Below are positions 17,266 through 25,188 of a DNA stretch of 64,000 bases, piece by piece. Origin of the DNA: JBAOHV01 sp964450685 (GTDB taxonomy: Bacteria; Actinomycetota; Acidimicrobiia; Acidimicrobiales; Microtrichaceae); contig CAYVDN010000001.1 of the NCBI GenBank assembly GCA_964450685.1, positions 1 to 64,000 of the forward strand, in the 5' to 3' direction. The notes under the pieces were generated by a model. That model ran no database searches. It saw only the letters and a list, made by a program, of their open reading frames with translations, and was not told where the DNA came from. A program made the translations under genes and the position numbers. Position 1 is the first letter of the stretch, and every line of letters begins with the position of its first letter.

Positions 17266-18225
17266 TCAGCTGTCTGACTGGAGTGAAGTGCTCACGTCCC
17301 TGGCGGCTCGGGTGATCAGCCGTGTGCGCGGAATCGATCCGAGGTCCATCCACGGGCCGTCACCGACCCGCCACTCCGCTCGCCAGACGACGGTCACCGT
17401 TCCGAGCCACAGGTCGGGGCGATTGTCGTCGCGGGTGGTCGATCGGTTCGATCGGTGGCCGGCCGAGGCGGTGGCGTAGCTGGTCACGCAGGCATCGCGA
17501 TGCCTCGCCTGTGCCCTAGCGGATCGGCCTGTCGAGTCGTCGAACGGGCGTCCGGGACCATCGCACGTGACAGCACTCGTTGCCGGGTCACCGGTGACGA
17601 TCCTCATGGTCTCCGGCCGGGCCCGTACCTGCGCGACGATTCCGCCCTCCTCGAGGGTGGTCTCGATCGGTCTCCATTGCTGCGGGTCGACCCAGAAGAA
17701 CACCGGTTGTCCGACGGGCACCGCCGTCGCAGCTGGAGGGCTGGTGAGCGGTTCAGGTGCGGGGAGGTGGGTGATCATCCGGCGGTGGATCCGCTGGTAG
17801 AGGTCCTGCGGAGTCGTCGAGGGTACGAAGCGCAGCTCCGTGGTGTCGACGCCGCACACGTGGCCCTGGAGGTCACCGTCCGGCAGCGGTTGGCCGTCCA
17901 TGTGAGGGCGCAGGGGTTCGAGCAGTGGGGTGTCGAATCCGAGGCCCACGGCCTCGGCGCCGACGGACACGAGCCACTCGAGCTGTGCGTCGTTCAGGGT
18001 TCGCCACGAGCACGGCTGGGGCGTGCCCGAGTTGCTGGTGCGACGGCTGGATCGACTCCAACCGAGTATCGAGGTGACGATGTCGCCACGGCCGACCACA
18101 CGGCTCCTGACTCCCGGCTCGTCAGCTGCTCCCGCTGTCGCCGGATGTGCCGCTGCGACTGACACGACGAAGAGGAACCCAGCAGCGAACCGCCGCCATT
18201 GCCGATCCGTCGGTGGCGCCATCAT
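17266..18225 (-). CDS. Unknown secreted protein
   Basis: Not recognised with certainty. The 319-residue protein has an N-terminal signal peptide (RFAAGFLFVVSVAAAHPATAGA) and a mostly polar mature part. Features include PCSWRTL, a CGVDTTELRFV segment, and PVFFWVDPQQWRPIE in the centre, followed by several scattered cysteines (CDGPG, DACV). The overall style resembles actinobacterial secreted hypotheticals encoded beside lipoproteins. Its start overlaps the stop of the upstream lipoprotein as ATGA (18222-18225), so the two are co-expressed and may work together at the cell surface. Confidence 0.65.
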   Translation of the reverse strand: MMAPPTDRQWRRFAAGFLFVVSVAAAHPATAGAADEPGVRSRVVGRGDIVTSILGWSRSSRRTSNSGTPQPCSWRTLNDAQLEWLVSVGAEAVGLGFDTPLLEPLRPHMDGQPLPDGDLQGHVCGVDTTELRFVPSTTPQDLYQRIHRRMITHLPAPEPLTSPPAATAVPVGQPVFFWVDPQQWRPIETTLEEGGIVAQVRARPETMRIVTGDPATSAVTCDGPGRPFDDSTGRSARAQARHRDACVTSYATASAGHRSNRSTTRDDNRPDLWLGTVTVVWRAEWRVGDGPWMDLGSIPRTRLITRAARDVSTSLQSDS

Positions 18226-18974
18226 GGCTGGTCCCCGCGCTCGGACAGGCCCCCGGTCGTCGGTGGTGGGTCATCCCCGCACGGGTCGGAGGAGCCTGGG
18301 GCGAGCACCTGCCGCTCGTCCTCCTCGAGTTCGGCCAAGTGCCACAGGCCGTCACGGAAGACGGCAGTGCCGGTCCCCGTGGAGGCGGTGATTGTGTCGT
18401 CGACGACGGCGCCGTCGTCGATCCGCCGCCCGATCCCTGGGGACCAGCCGCACCACTTGAAGCCGATCGTCGAGTCGCTCGCGTCGGCGATGCTGGTGAC
18501 GCGGTGGCGGAAGGTCACCCCGTCGACACCGGGAACGATCACGACCCTGTCGACAGTGGCTCGTTGGTGGAACCGCTCCATGACGTCGGCCGACAGCGCA
18601 GACCCGGGCTCGACCAGTTCGTCCCATTGATTCCGTGTCGGTGAGCCGGGTGGTGGGGCACCGCTCGGATCCGCTGCGATCAGTCCCGCGAGCCTGCTGT
18701 AGCGCGCCAGCAGGTCAGCGACCACCTGGACCGGCTCCGTGGACGGCGATGTGGTCGGCTGTGTGGTCGGCTGTGTGGTCGGTTCCGGCTCGGGTGAGGG
18801 CGATGCCGTCTCGGGTGTTTGTGGAGTCTCGTCGGTGCTGGGTTTGTCGGCACCGGGTCCGTCGGCTCGGAGCGGCTCGACGTCGTAGGTGTTGCTGGTG
18901 CCACATCCCGACGCTGCCAGTAGGACGAACGACATGGCGATGGTCAGTCGTGCGGTGGTGCAGAGGTGGAGCAT
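18222..18974 (-). CDS. Unknown lipoprotein
   Basis: A 250-residue protein with a signal peptide and lipobox LAASGC (Cys24), then a Pro/Thr/Ser-rich linker containing a TTQP triplet repeat. A folded domain follows (about 85-250) with VADLLARYSRLAGLI, TFRHRVTSIADAS and FKWCGWSPG. No family is recognised. The ATG at 18974 is chosen over in-frame ATG 18992 and TTG 19025 because it gives a compact signal peptide and has CAAGCT (18981-18986, minus strand) six bases upstream. First gene of a two-gene operon with the secreted protein after it. Phased repeats at 18992-19017 may regulate it. Confidence 0.65.
   Translation of the reverse strand: MLHLCTTARLTIAMSFVLLAASGCGTSNTYDVEPLRADGPGADKPSTDETPQTPETASPSPEPEPTTQPTTQPTTSPSTEPVQVVADLLARYSRLAGLIAADPSGAPPPGSPTRNQWDELVEPGSALSADVMERFHQRATVDRVVIVPGVDGVTFRHRVTSIADASDSTIGFKWCGWSPGIGRRIDDGAVVDDTITASTGTGTAVFRDGLWHLAELEEDERQVLAPGSSDPCGDDPPPTTGGLSERGDQP
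18751..18786 (+). repeat. Three tandem 12-base units inside the lipoprotein linker
   Basis: GTGGTCGGCTGT occurs twice, then a diverged third copy. Read on the minus strand it encodes repeated TTQP in the flexible linker after the lipid anchor. Copy number is likely to vary between strains. Confidence 0.75.
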
Positions 18975-18991
18975 CTGACCAGCTTGGACCA

Positions 18992-19017
18992 TGAAACGAT
19001 CTGAAACAACATGAAAA
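18992..19017. promoter_or_regulatory. Three phased TGAAAC repeats between divergent genes
   Basis: TGAAAC, TGAAAC and TGAAAA begin at 18992, 19002 and 19012, exactly 10 bases apart, in an AT-rich island of a GC-rich region. The copies would lie on one face of the helix just upstream of the lipoprotein's -10 box (18981-18986). A regulator-binding site for the lipoprotein operon, the divergent kinase gene, or both is plausible. Confidence 0.4.
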
Positions 19018-19138
19018 ATAATCAAAGATGTCTGAGGGGCTCGTCATGCACGTGCACGCCGGCGTGGAGCGATGGTCGGTCGGATGGGTATCGTCGTCGC
19101 ATCCTGCGCTCGTTGCGGGTCGTCCCTGGGAGGGTGCG

Positions 19139-20716
19139 GTGAGTGAGTACGTCCTGACCATCGATCTGGGCACGTCCGGCCCGAAGACCGCTGTATTCAA
19201 GCTCGACGGCAGCTACGTGGACGGCGAGTTCGAGCCGGTGGAGCTGCTGCTCGGTGACGGTGGTGCCGCGGAGCAGCGTCCCGAGGACTGGTGGTCCGGC
19301 ATCGTCGCGGGCGTCCATCGTCTGTCCGACCGTGGCGCCATCCCCGCGGAGGGGTTTGCCGCGATCTCGGTCACGTCGCAGTGGTCGGGAACGGTGGCCG
19401 TCGGCCGTGACGACGAGCCAGTGTGCAACTCGGTGATCTGGATGGACTCCCGCGGGGCGGAGCAGATCGGCCGCATGGTCGGCGGCCCCCTGCGGGTCCA
19501 GGGATATGACCCGCGCAAGCTCCGTCGTTGGATCCAGCTGACCGGTGGGGTCCCGTCGCTGTCGGGCAAGGACCCAGTGGCTCACATCGCGTGGCTGCGA
19601 GCAGAGCGGCCGGAGCTGAACGCCGCGACCGACATCTACCTGGAACCGAAGGACTGGCTGAACCTTCGGCTCACGGGAGTGCGCGCCGCGACGTACGACT
19701 CGATCGTGATGACCTGGGTCACCGACAACCGTGATCCGTCGAACGTCCGCTACGACAAGGAGCTCCTGGCGCTCGCGGGGATCCGTCGCGAGTGGATGCC
19801 TGACCTGGTCCCCGCCACCTCGGTGGTCGGGTTCCTCACCGAGCGCGCCGCGTCAGAGCTGGGGCTGTCGGCAGGCACACCCGTGATCGGCGGAACGCCA
19901 GACGTGCAGTCGGCGGCCGTCGGATCGGGGGCGGTTCGGGACTACGAGGGCCACCTCTACCTGGGGACGTCCTCTTGGCTCTCGTGTCACATCCCGATCA
20001 AAAAGACCGACGTGATGCGGGGAGTGGCATCGCTGCCGAGCCCGCTACCGGGGCGCTACTTCGTGGCGAACGAGCAGGAGACTGCAGGTGCCTGCATGAA
20101 CTGGTTGCGTGACCAGGTGCTGTACCACGACGACGACCTGCGGGTCGGGCCCGCTCCCGAGGACGTGCTTGCTCGCATCGACAGTCTTGCGTCGACAGCC
20201 GAACCCGGATCAGGCGGCGCGATATTCACCCCGTGGCTCAACGGTGAGCGGACGCCCGTGGACGATCACACCATCCGCGCCGGTTGGCACAACCTCTCGC
20301 TCCGTACCGGTCGCCCGGAGCTGGTCCGCTCCGTGCTCGAGGGGGTTGCGTTCAACTCGCGGTGGTTGCTCGACGCGGTCGAGCGGTTCACCGGCCGACC
20401 CTTCCCCTGGTTGAACGTCGTTGGAGGCGGTGGCAACTCAGCTGTGTGGGCGCAGATCCATGCGGACGTCCTGGACCGTCCAATCAGGCGGGTGGAGCAC
20501 CCGATCCGTGCGAACGCCAGAGGAGCGGCGCTGCTGGCTGGTGTTGCACTTGGCAAGGTGTCGGTCGATGAGCTCGGCGACAAGGTGAAGGTGGTCGAGG
20601 AGCACCTGCCCGACCGCTCCAATCGCAGCACGTACGACGAGCTGTACCGGGCATACCTGTCGATCTACAAGCAGAACAAGGGTGTGCACAGGCGGCTCAA
20701 CCGTCACAGGTCCTGA
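19139..20716 (+). CDS. FGGY-family carbohydrate kinase (xylulokinase-like)
   Basis: A 525-residue sugar kinase. The N-terminal FGGY domain starts with LTIDLGTSGPKTAVF (phosphate loop) and includes SVTSQWSGTVAVG and WMDSRG. The C-terminal domain has IGGTPDVQSAAVGSGAV, LYLGTSSWLSCH, LNGERTP and NVVGGGGNSAVWAQIHADVL. GTG 19139 is chosen because the fold starts at once and an AGGG lies upstream; the open frame upstream has no kinase character. Xylulokinase is the closest match by motif, but no sugar transporter or isomerase is nearby, so the substrate (a pentulose or another polyol) remains open. Confidence 0.88.
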   Translation: MSEYVLTIDLGTSGPKTAVFKLDGSYVDGEFEPVELLLGDGGAAEQRPEDWWSGIVAGVHRLSDRGAIPAEGFAAISVTSQWSGTVAVGRDDEPVCNSVIWMDSRGAEQIGRMVGGPLRVQGYDPRKLRRWIQLTGGVPSLSGKDPVAHIAWLRAERPELNAATDIYLEPKDWLNLRLTGVRAATYDSIVMTWVTDNRDPSNVRYDKELLALAGIRREWMPDLVPATSVVGFLTERAASELGLSAGTPVIGGTPDVQSAAVGSGAVRDYEGHLYLGTSSWLSCHIPIKKTDVMRGVASLPSPLPGRYFVANEQETAGACMNWLRDQVLYHDDDLRVGPAPEDVLARIDSLASTAEPGSGGAIFTPWLNGERTPVDDHTIRAGWHNLSLRTGRPELVRSVLEGVAFNSRWLLDAVERFTGRPFPWLNVVGGGGNSAVWAQIHADVLDRPIRRVEHPIRANARGAALLAGVALGKVSVDELGDKVKVVEEHLPDRSNRSTYDELYRAYLSIYKQNKGVHRRLNRHRS

Positions 20717-20999
20717 GGCCGCGGCTCGGGAAGAGAATCACAAGTCAACTTCTTGACCTCGACGGGACGTCGGCGCACCCTGCTGGGGAGGTTCCGACCT
20801 CGTCATCAGGACCATTCGGACTGCAATCCTCGGGACCGCGATCCGCATGGGGCCACCGGAAAATCGATCGCCCTCACCGTCGTACTGCGAACAACGGATG
20901 AGCCTGCACACATCAACGGTTTCGGCCGTCGAGGGGCACGCCACCGGGTTCGCCCGCAACGAGCGACGATGTGGGCGATCGTCCGGGTCCGGGGTCAGT
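20717..20999. other. Gene-free interval between the kinase and enoyl-CoA hydratase genes
   Basis: No convincing coding frame, RNA gene or repeat is seen. A short GTCAA-cttc-TTGAC hairpin (20744-20757) follows the kinase gene and might help end its transcript. The flanking genes converge. Confidence 0.5.
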
Positions 21000-21830
21000 T
21001 CACCAGCCCTTGAACTCGGGTGACCTGCGCTCGCGGAAGGCGTCGAGGCCTTCGTTGAAGTCGTGCGACGCGGTGAGCAGGTCCTGGCTCATCGCCTCCT
21101 CGTCGAACGCTGTCTGGCGGCTCGACTCGAACGAGCGGTTGATGAGCCACTTGGTCAGCCCCAACGCCTTGGTCGGAGCCTGGGCAAGGCGAGCAGCAAC
21201 GGCGTCGACAGTCGCGTCCAGCTCGCTTGCCGGGACGACCCGGTTGGCGATACCCAGCTGCTCGCAACGTGCAGCGGGAACGTCGTCGGCCAGGAACATC
21301 ATCTCCTTCGCGAGCTGTGGCCCGACGATGCGTGGAAGGAGGTAGGCGCCGCCGGCGTCGGGGATGATCCCGCGTTTGACGAACACCTCGACGAGCTTCG
21401 CGTTGTCCGCCATCACGACCAGGTCGCTGGCGAGAACCAGGTGTGCTCCGCCGCCGGCTGCTGTGCCGTTGACCGCGGCTATCACGGGCTTCTCGCAGTC
21501 CAGGATCGATGCGACCAGCCGTTGCCAACCACGCTTGATGAGCCGCGCCGCGTCACCCATGGCCCGATCCGGTGCACCTTCGGGAATCGGTGGGGTGGGC
21601 TTCTGTGGACCGCCGAGGTTGGCGCCTGTGCAGAAGTGGCGCTCTCCTGCGCCGCGCAGGACGATCGCTCTCACCGACAGGTCGGCGGACGCCCAGTCGA
21701 ACCAGTCGCTGAGCTGGTCACGCATCGCGGCGTTCAGGGAGTTGCCCTGATCGGGTGCGTTGATCGTGATGCGGGCGATGCCGTCGGCCGTCTCGTAGGT
21801 CACGAGATCCGCGGTCGGGGAGTCACTCAT
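21000..21830 (-). CDS. Enoyl-CoA hydratase/isomerase family protein
   Basis: A 276-residue crotonase-fold protein. The oxyanion-hole segments are CTGANLGG and GTAAGGGAHLVLASD. The catalytic region KRGIIPDAGGAYLLPRIVG has Asp where classic hydratases have a Glu or Gly, as in PaaG-like isomerases, so isomerase or hydratase activity is open. A helical C-terminus (RQTAFDEEAMSQDLL) completes the trimerisation part, and the final FRERRSPEFKGW is typical of the family. ATG 21830 is supported by GGAG at -8. Likely acts in fatty-acid or aromatic acyl-CoA degradation. Confidence 0.9.
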   Translation of the reverse strand: MSDSPTADLVTYETADGIARITINAPDQGNSLNAAMRDQLSDWFDWASADLSVRAIVLRGAGERHFCTGANLGGPQKPTPPIPEGAPDRAMGDAARLIKRGWQRLVASILDCEKPVIAAVNGTAAGGGAHLVLASDLVVMADNAKLVEVFVKRGIIPDAGGAYLLPRIVGPQLAKEMMFLADDVPAARCEQLGIANRVVPASELDATVDAVAARLAQAPTKALGLTKWLINRSFESSRQTAFDEEAMSQDLLTASHDFNEGLDAFRERRSPEFKGW

Positions 21831-21903
21831 GTCGCTCCATGTGTCGGGTCGATCTGACGGGGCGTCAGAGTAGACGCGCCACCGTGACTCGTTCTGCCGG
21901 GAC

Positions 21904-22815
21904 TCAGCTGGTGGCGGCCTCGAGGATCGCTTCTGCTGCTCTCGCCGCCGCACCATCGGCCTGCTCGAGGAACCAAGACGGCTCGGTCAGCTCGAGCTCC
22001 AGCAGCACGGGCTCTCCACCTTGGCCAGCAAGGACGTCGACTCGCGCGTAGAGCATGTCGCTCACGCCCGTCAGCTTCTTGGCGTGGGCGAGAGTGGAGC
22101 GGGCCAGGTCGAGCTCCGCAGCAGTTGCAGCGCGTGGATCGATCTGTTCGACGGCGAACATGCCGTCCACCGTCGCCGGCCCGTCCAGCAGCAGAGGGCC
22201 CTTGCGGAAGGCGTGGCTGAACTCTCCGCCGAGGAAGACCATTCCGGTCTCACCTGCCGTGTCCACCGAAGCCAGGTAGGGCTGGAGCATCACGTCACGG
22301 CCCTGTTGGAGGAGCCTGGTCAGATGCACTGCTGCCTCAGATCCTTGGTGCGGGCTGTAGCGGGCGGTGTCCTTGGAGCCCGCCGATACCGTCGGCTTGA
22401 CGACCAGATCGCCTCCGGTGCCTAGCACTGCGAACGGGTCCCGATCGAGGAGCGGGTCGCTGTCGGCGGTCAGGTAGGTGGTAGGGACGACCGGAAGGCC
22501 AGCCATGTCCAGAGCACCCAGATACGACTTGTCGGTGTTCCAGCGGAGCACCGAGGAGCGGTTCTGGAGTCGGGTCACCGACTCGACCCGCTCCGCCCAG
22601 TCGATGAACGTGTCGAGGTGCTCGGTGTAGTCCCATGTGGAGCGCACCACCACGAGGTCGAAGCTGTCCCAGTCGACCGACGGGTCGTTCCACACGGCCG
22701 GTGTCACCGATGCGCCGAGTGCCTCCAGTGCCGGTACGAGCACAGGAGCGTCCTCGTCCTGCTGCCATGCGCCGAGGGCGGTGGCCAGAGCGATCCTCGC
22801 TCGCGGGACGTTCAC
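21904..22815 (-). CDS. ATP-grasp ligase, DcsG/RimK-like
   Basis: A 303-residue protein with an N-terminal pre-ATP-grasp domain (DEDAPVLVPALEALGA, FDLVVVRSTWDYTEHLD) and an ATP-grasp domain containing RWNTDKSYL, LVVKPTVSAGSKDTARY and LLELELTEPSWFL with the metal-binding acidic residues. The RSTWDY and WNTDKxYL signatures match the group that includes DcsG, the O-ureido-serine cyclo-ligase of cycloserine synthesis, and many uncharacterised relatives. It therefore joins a carboxylate to an amine or similar nucleophile, substrate unknown. GTG start with CACGGT (22822-22827, minus strand) six bases upstream. Divergent from the P450 gene. Confidence 0.78.
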   Translation of the reverse strand: MNVPRARIALATALGAWQQDEDAPVLVPALEALGASVTPAVWNDPSVDWDSFDLVVVRSTWDYTEHLDTFIDWAERVESVTRLQNRSSVLRWNTDKSYLGALDMAGLPVVPTTYLTADSDPLLDRDPFAVLGTGGDLVVKPTVSAGSKDTARYSPHQGSEAAVHLTRLLQQGRDVMLQPYLASVDTAGETGMVFLGGEFSHAFRKGPLLLDGPATVDGMFAVEQIDPRAATAAELDLARSTLAHAKKLTGVSDMLYARVDVLAGQGGEPVLLELELTEPSWFLEQADGAAARAAEAILEAATS

Positions 22816-22895
22816 CGCTGGACCGTGAAGCGACGGCCCGTGCCAGCCGGATGATCAGGGGGAGCGGTGCGCATCCTCTGCGACGATAGTCGTCC

Positions 22896-24176
22896 GTGTG
22901 GCAAGGTCCCACGATGTCGTACGTGGAGCCGCCGTTCTCGACCACCGACAGTATCGACCTCTGCGACCTGGACCAGTTCACGTCGGGATTCCCCCACGGG
23001 ATTTTCGTGGGACTTCGACAGGAGTCGCCGGTCTGGTGGCACCCGCCGACGCCCAACGTGCCCGGGGGAGAGGGTTTCTGGGTCCTCAGCAGGCATGCCG
23101 ACATCCTCGCCGCAGCCTCCGACGCGGCGACGTTCTCATCCGTCACCGGTGGCGATCGCAATGGTGGCGGAACGTTGATCGAGGACCTTCCGATCGGCTT
23201 CGCCGGCACGTTGCTGAACATGACCGACGATCCCCTCCACCACCGCTTCCGCGCCGTGCTCACGCCTGCGCTGTCACCCAGGTCGATCGCATCCATGGAG
23301 GCCGACCTCCGGGCACGGGCAGCGAGGATCGTCGGGTCAGCGGTCGAGCGCGGTTCGGTCGACCTGCTGGTCGACATCGCAGCAGAGTTGCCTCTACAGG
23401 CAGCCGCGTCGCTGCTCGGCGTCCCACAGGAAGATCGCCACCTGTTGATCGAGTGGGCTGACGCCACCCTCGACCACGACGACAGGGACCTGGGAGGAAC
23501 CTCGGACAGGGCCGCGGCGGCCTCGGCGGAGATGTTCGCCTACGGAAACACGCTCATCGACAAACGGCGCTCCGAGCCGGGAGACGACCTGCTGTCCCTG
23601 GCAGTGCAAGCGACGATCGACGATGTCGACGGCCCCCGACGACTGCGCCGGGACGAGCTCCAGCTGCTGTTCTCGCTGCTGGTCGCCGCCGGTACCGAGA
23701 CGACGCGTAACACGATCGCAGTGGGTGTCGCCGAGCTGTCACGCAACCAGCACGACTGGAACGACCTTGCCGGCGATCGGGAGATGCTCCCTTCAGCGGT
23801 CGAGGAGATGCTGCGCTGGGCGAGCTCCACGCCGTACAACCGACGCACCGCGACTCGCGACGTGACGGTCCATGATCGGCTCATCCGCGCAGGGGACAGG
23901 GTCACACTCTGGTGGGCATCGGCCAACCGCGACGAGGCGGAGTTCGTCGACCCGTTCCGGTTCGACCTCCGACGCACCCCGAACCGTCACCTGGCCTTCG
24001 GCCACGGTTCTCACTTCTGCCTCGGGGCACGTCTGGCACGACTGGAGATCAAGGTGATGCTCGAGGTGCTGCTGGACAGTGTCGAGACGATCGACGTGGT
24101 GGGCCCCGTCGAATGGACACGGTCCAACAAGCACACCGGTGTCCGTCACCTCCCGGTGGTGCTGCACCCGCGCTGA
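22896..24176 (+). CDS. Cytochrome P450
   Basis: About 426 residues, soluble bacterial type. Motifs in order: DPLHHRFRAVL (C-helix, haem propionate contact), VAAGTETTRN (I-helix oxygen activation), EEMLRW (K-helix ExxR), and FGHGSHFCLGARLAR (haem-binding Cys). The whole resembles the CYP125/CYP142 steroid and acyl-chain hydroxylases of actinobacteria. No redox partner gene is adjacent. The start is uncertain: GTG 22896 has GATAGT five bases upstream, and ATG 22914 is also possible. A 15-base tandem repeat spans its stop codon. HMG-CoA lyase follows in the same direction. Confidence 0.92.
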   Translation: MWQGPTMSYVEPPFSTTDSIDLCDLDQFTSGFPHGIFVGLRQESPVWWHPPTPNVPGGEGFWVLSRHADILAAASDAATFSSVTGGDRNGGGTLIEDLPIGFAGTLLNMTDDPLHHRFRAVLTPALSPRSIASMEADLRARAARIVGSAVERGSVDLLVDIAAELPLQAAASLLGVPQEDRHLLIEWADATLDHDDRDLGGTSDRAAAASAEMFAYGNTLIDKRRSEPGDDLLSLAVQATIDDVDGPRRLRRDELQLLFSLLVAAGTETTRNTIAVGVAELSRNQHDWNDLAGDREMLPSAVEEMLRWASSTPYNRRTATRDVTVHDRLIRAGDRVTLWWASANRDEAEFVDPFRFDLRRTPNRHLAFGHGSHFCLGARLARLEIKVMLEVLLDSVETIDVVGPVEWTRSNKHTGVRHLPVVLHPR

Positions 24177-24215
24177 AGTCGGCAGCGCTGAAGTCGGCAG
24201 CGCTGAAGCTGCCCG
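24171..24215 (+). repeat. 15-base tandem repeat spanning the P450 stop codon
   Basis: CGCTGAAGTCGGCAG occurs at 24171-24185 and 24186-24200, then a diverged copy at 24201-24215. The TGA stop of the P450 gene lies in the first copy, so each copy repeats the last bases of the gene with its stop. Confidence 0.85.
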
Positions 24216-24239
24216 TGTGCTGCGGCCTACGATCGGCCC

Positions 24240-25184
24240 ATGTCGACCCGTGACGTCTCGATCGTCGAAGTTGCACCACGTGACGGACTGCAGAGCGATG
24301 GTGTCGTCGTTTCGACCGCGGCGAAGGTCGCGCTGATCGAGCGGGCGATCGACGCGGGGCTGCGGCGGATCGAGACCGCCAGCTTCGTCAATCCCGCCAA
24401 GGTCCCCCAGATGGCAGACTCGGACGCCGTCATGGCCGAGCTTCTCCGCAGGCGCACAGCGGAGGGGGACGGATCGGCATGGTCGTCGACGTCGTTCATC
24501 GGCCTGGTGCTGAACGACCGCGGCTTCGAGCGTGCAGCGGCAGCTCGTTGTGACGAGGTGAACGCCGTCGTGCCGGTCAGCGACACCTTCAGCAGGCGGA
24601 ACCAGGGCACTGACACCGACGGTGCGATCGCGGTGTGGGAACGCGTTGCAGCAGTTGCCGGGCGAGCAGGTATACCGGCGAGCGTGACCCTCACGACCAG
24701 CTTCGGCTGCCCGTACGAGGGGGAGATCCCGGTGGAGCGTCTTGTCGAGGTGGCACGTCGCTGCGCCGCTGCCGGAGGTGACGAAATCGCGCTCGCCGAC
24801 ACGATCGGGGTCGCTGTGCCGAGCGACGTGCGCGAGCGCGTCGACTCCCTGGGGAGCGTCATCGAATCCGAAGGTGGCGGACAGCGGATACGGGTGCACT
24901 TCCACAACACCCGCAACACCGCCATCGCCAACGTGGTGGCCGCAGTCGAGGCCGGTGTGTCGGTGGTCGACTCGTCGCTGGGTGGGATCGGCGGATGTCC
25001 GTTCGCTCCGGCCGCCACCGGTAACGTCGCCACGGAGGACGTCGTCTATCTGCTCGAACGCATGGGCCTGCGGACCGGGACGAACCTCGATCGCCTGATC
25101 GAGACGGCGCACTGGATGGCATCCGAAGAGCTGCTCGGCCACGACACGCCCGCACTGGTCTCCCGCGCCGGAAGCTTCCCCTGA
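24240..25184 (+). CDS. mvaB: Hydroxymethylglutaryl-CoA lyase
   Basis: Cleaves 3-hydroxy-3-methylglutaryl-CoA to acetoacetate and acetyl-CoA, the last step of leucine breakdown. The 314-residue TIM-barrel protein has EVAPRDGLQ at residue ~10 (metal Asp), ETASFVNPAKVPQMAD, TSFGCPYEG, LADTIGVA, HFHNTRN (metal His pair) and GGIGGCPFAPAATGNVATED, with the Cys signature of the lyase family. TACGAT (24228-24233) lies six bases before the ATG, indicating a leaderless transcript separate from the P450. The family also contains related acyl-CoA lyases, but the motifs fit HMG-CoA lyase well. Confidence 0.93.
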   Translation: MSTRDVSIVEVAPRDGLQSDGVVVSTAAKVALIERAIDAGLRRIETASFVNPAKVPQMADSDAVMAELLRRRTAEGDGSAWSSTSFIGLVLNDRGFERAAAARCDEVNAVVPVSDTFSRRNQGTDTDGAIAVWERVAAVAGRAGIPASVTLTTSFGCPYEGEIPVERLVEVARRCAAAGGDEIALADTIGVAVPSDVRERVDSLGSVIESEGGGQRIRVHFHNTRNTAIANVVAAVEAGVSVVDSSLGGIGGCPFAPAATGNVATEDVVYLLERMGLRTGTNLDRLIETAHWMASEELLGHDTPALVSRAGSFP

Positions 25185-25188
25185 TCCG

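Noticed and set aside
20753..21013. Short open frames after the FGGY kinase gene
   Set aside because: No start signal, no similarity to any family and a composition typical of non-coding frames.
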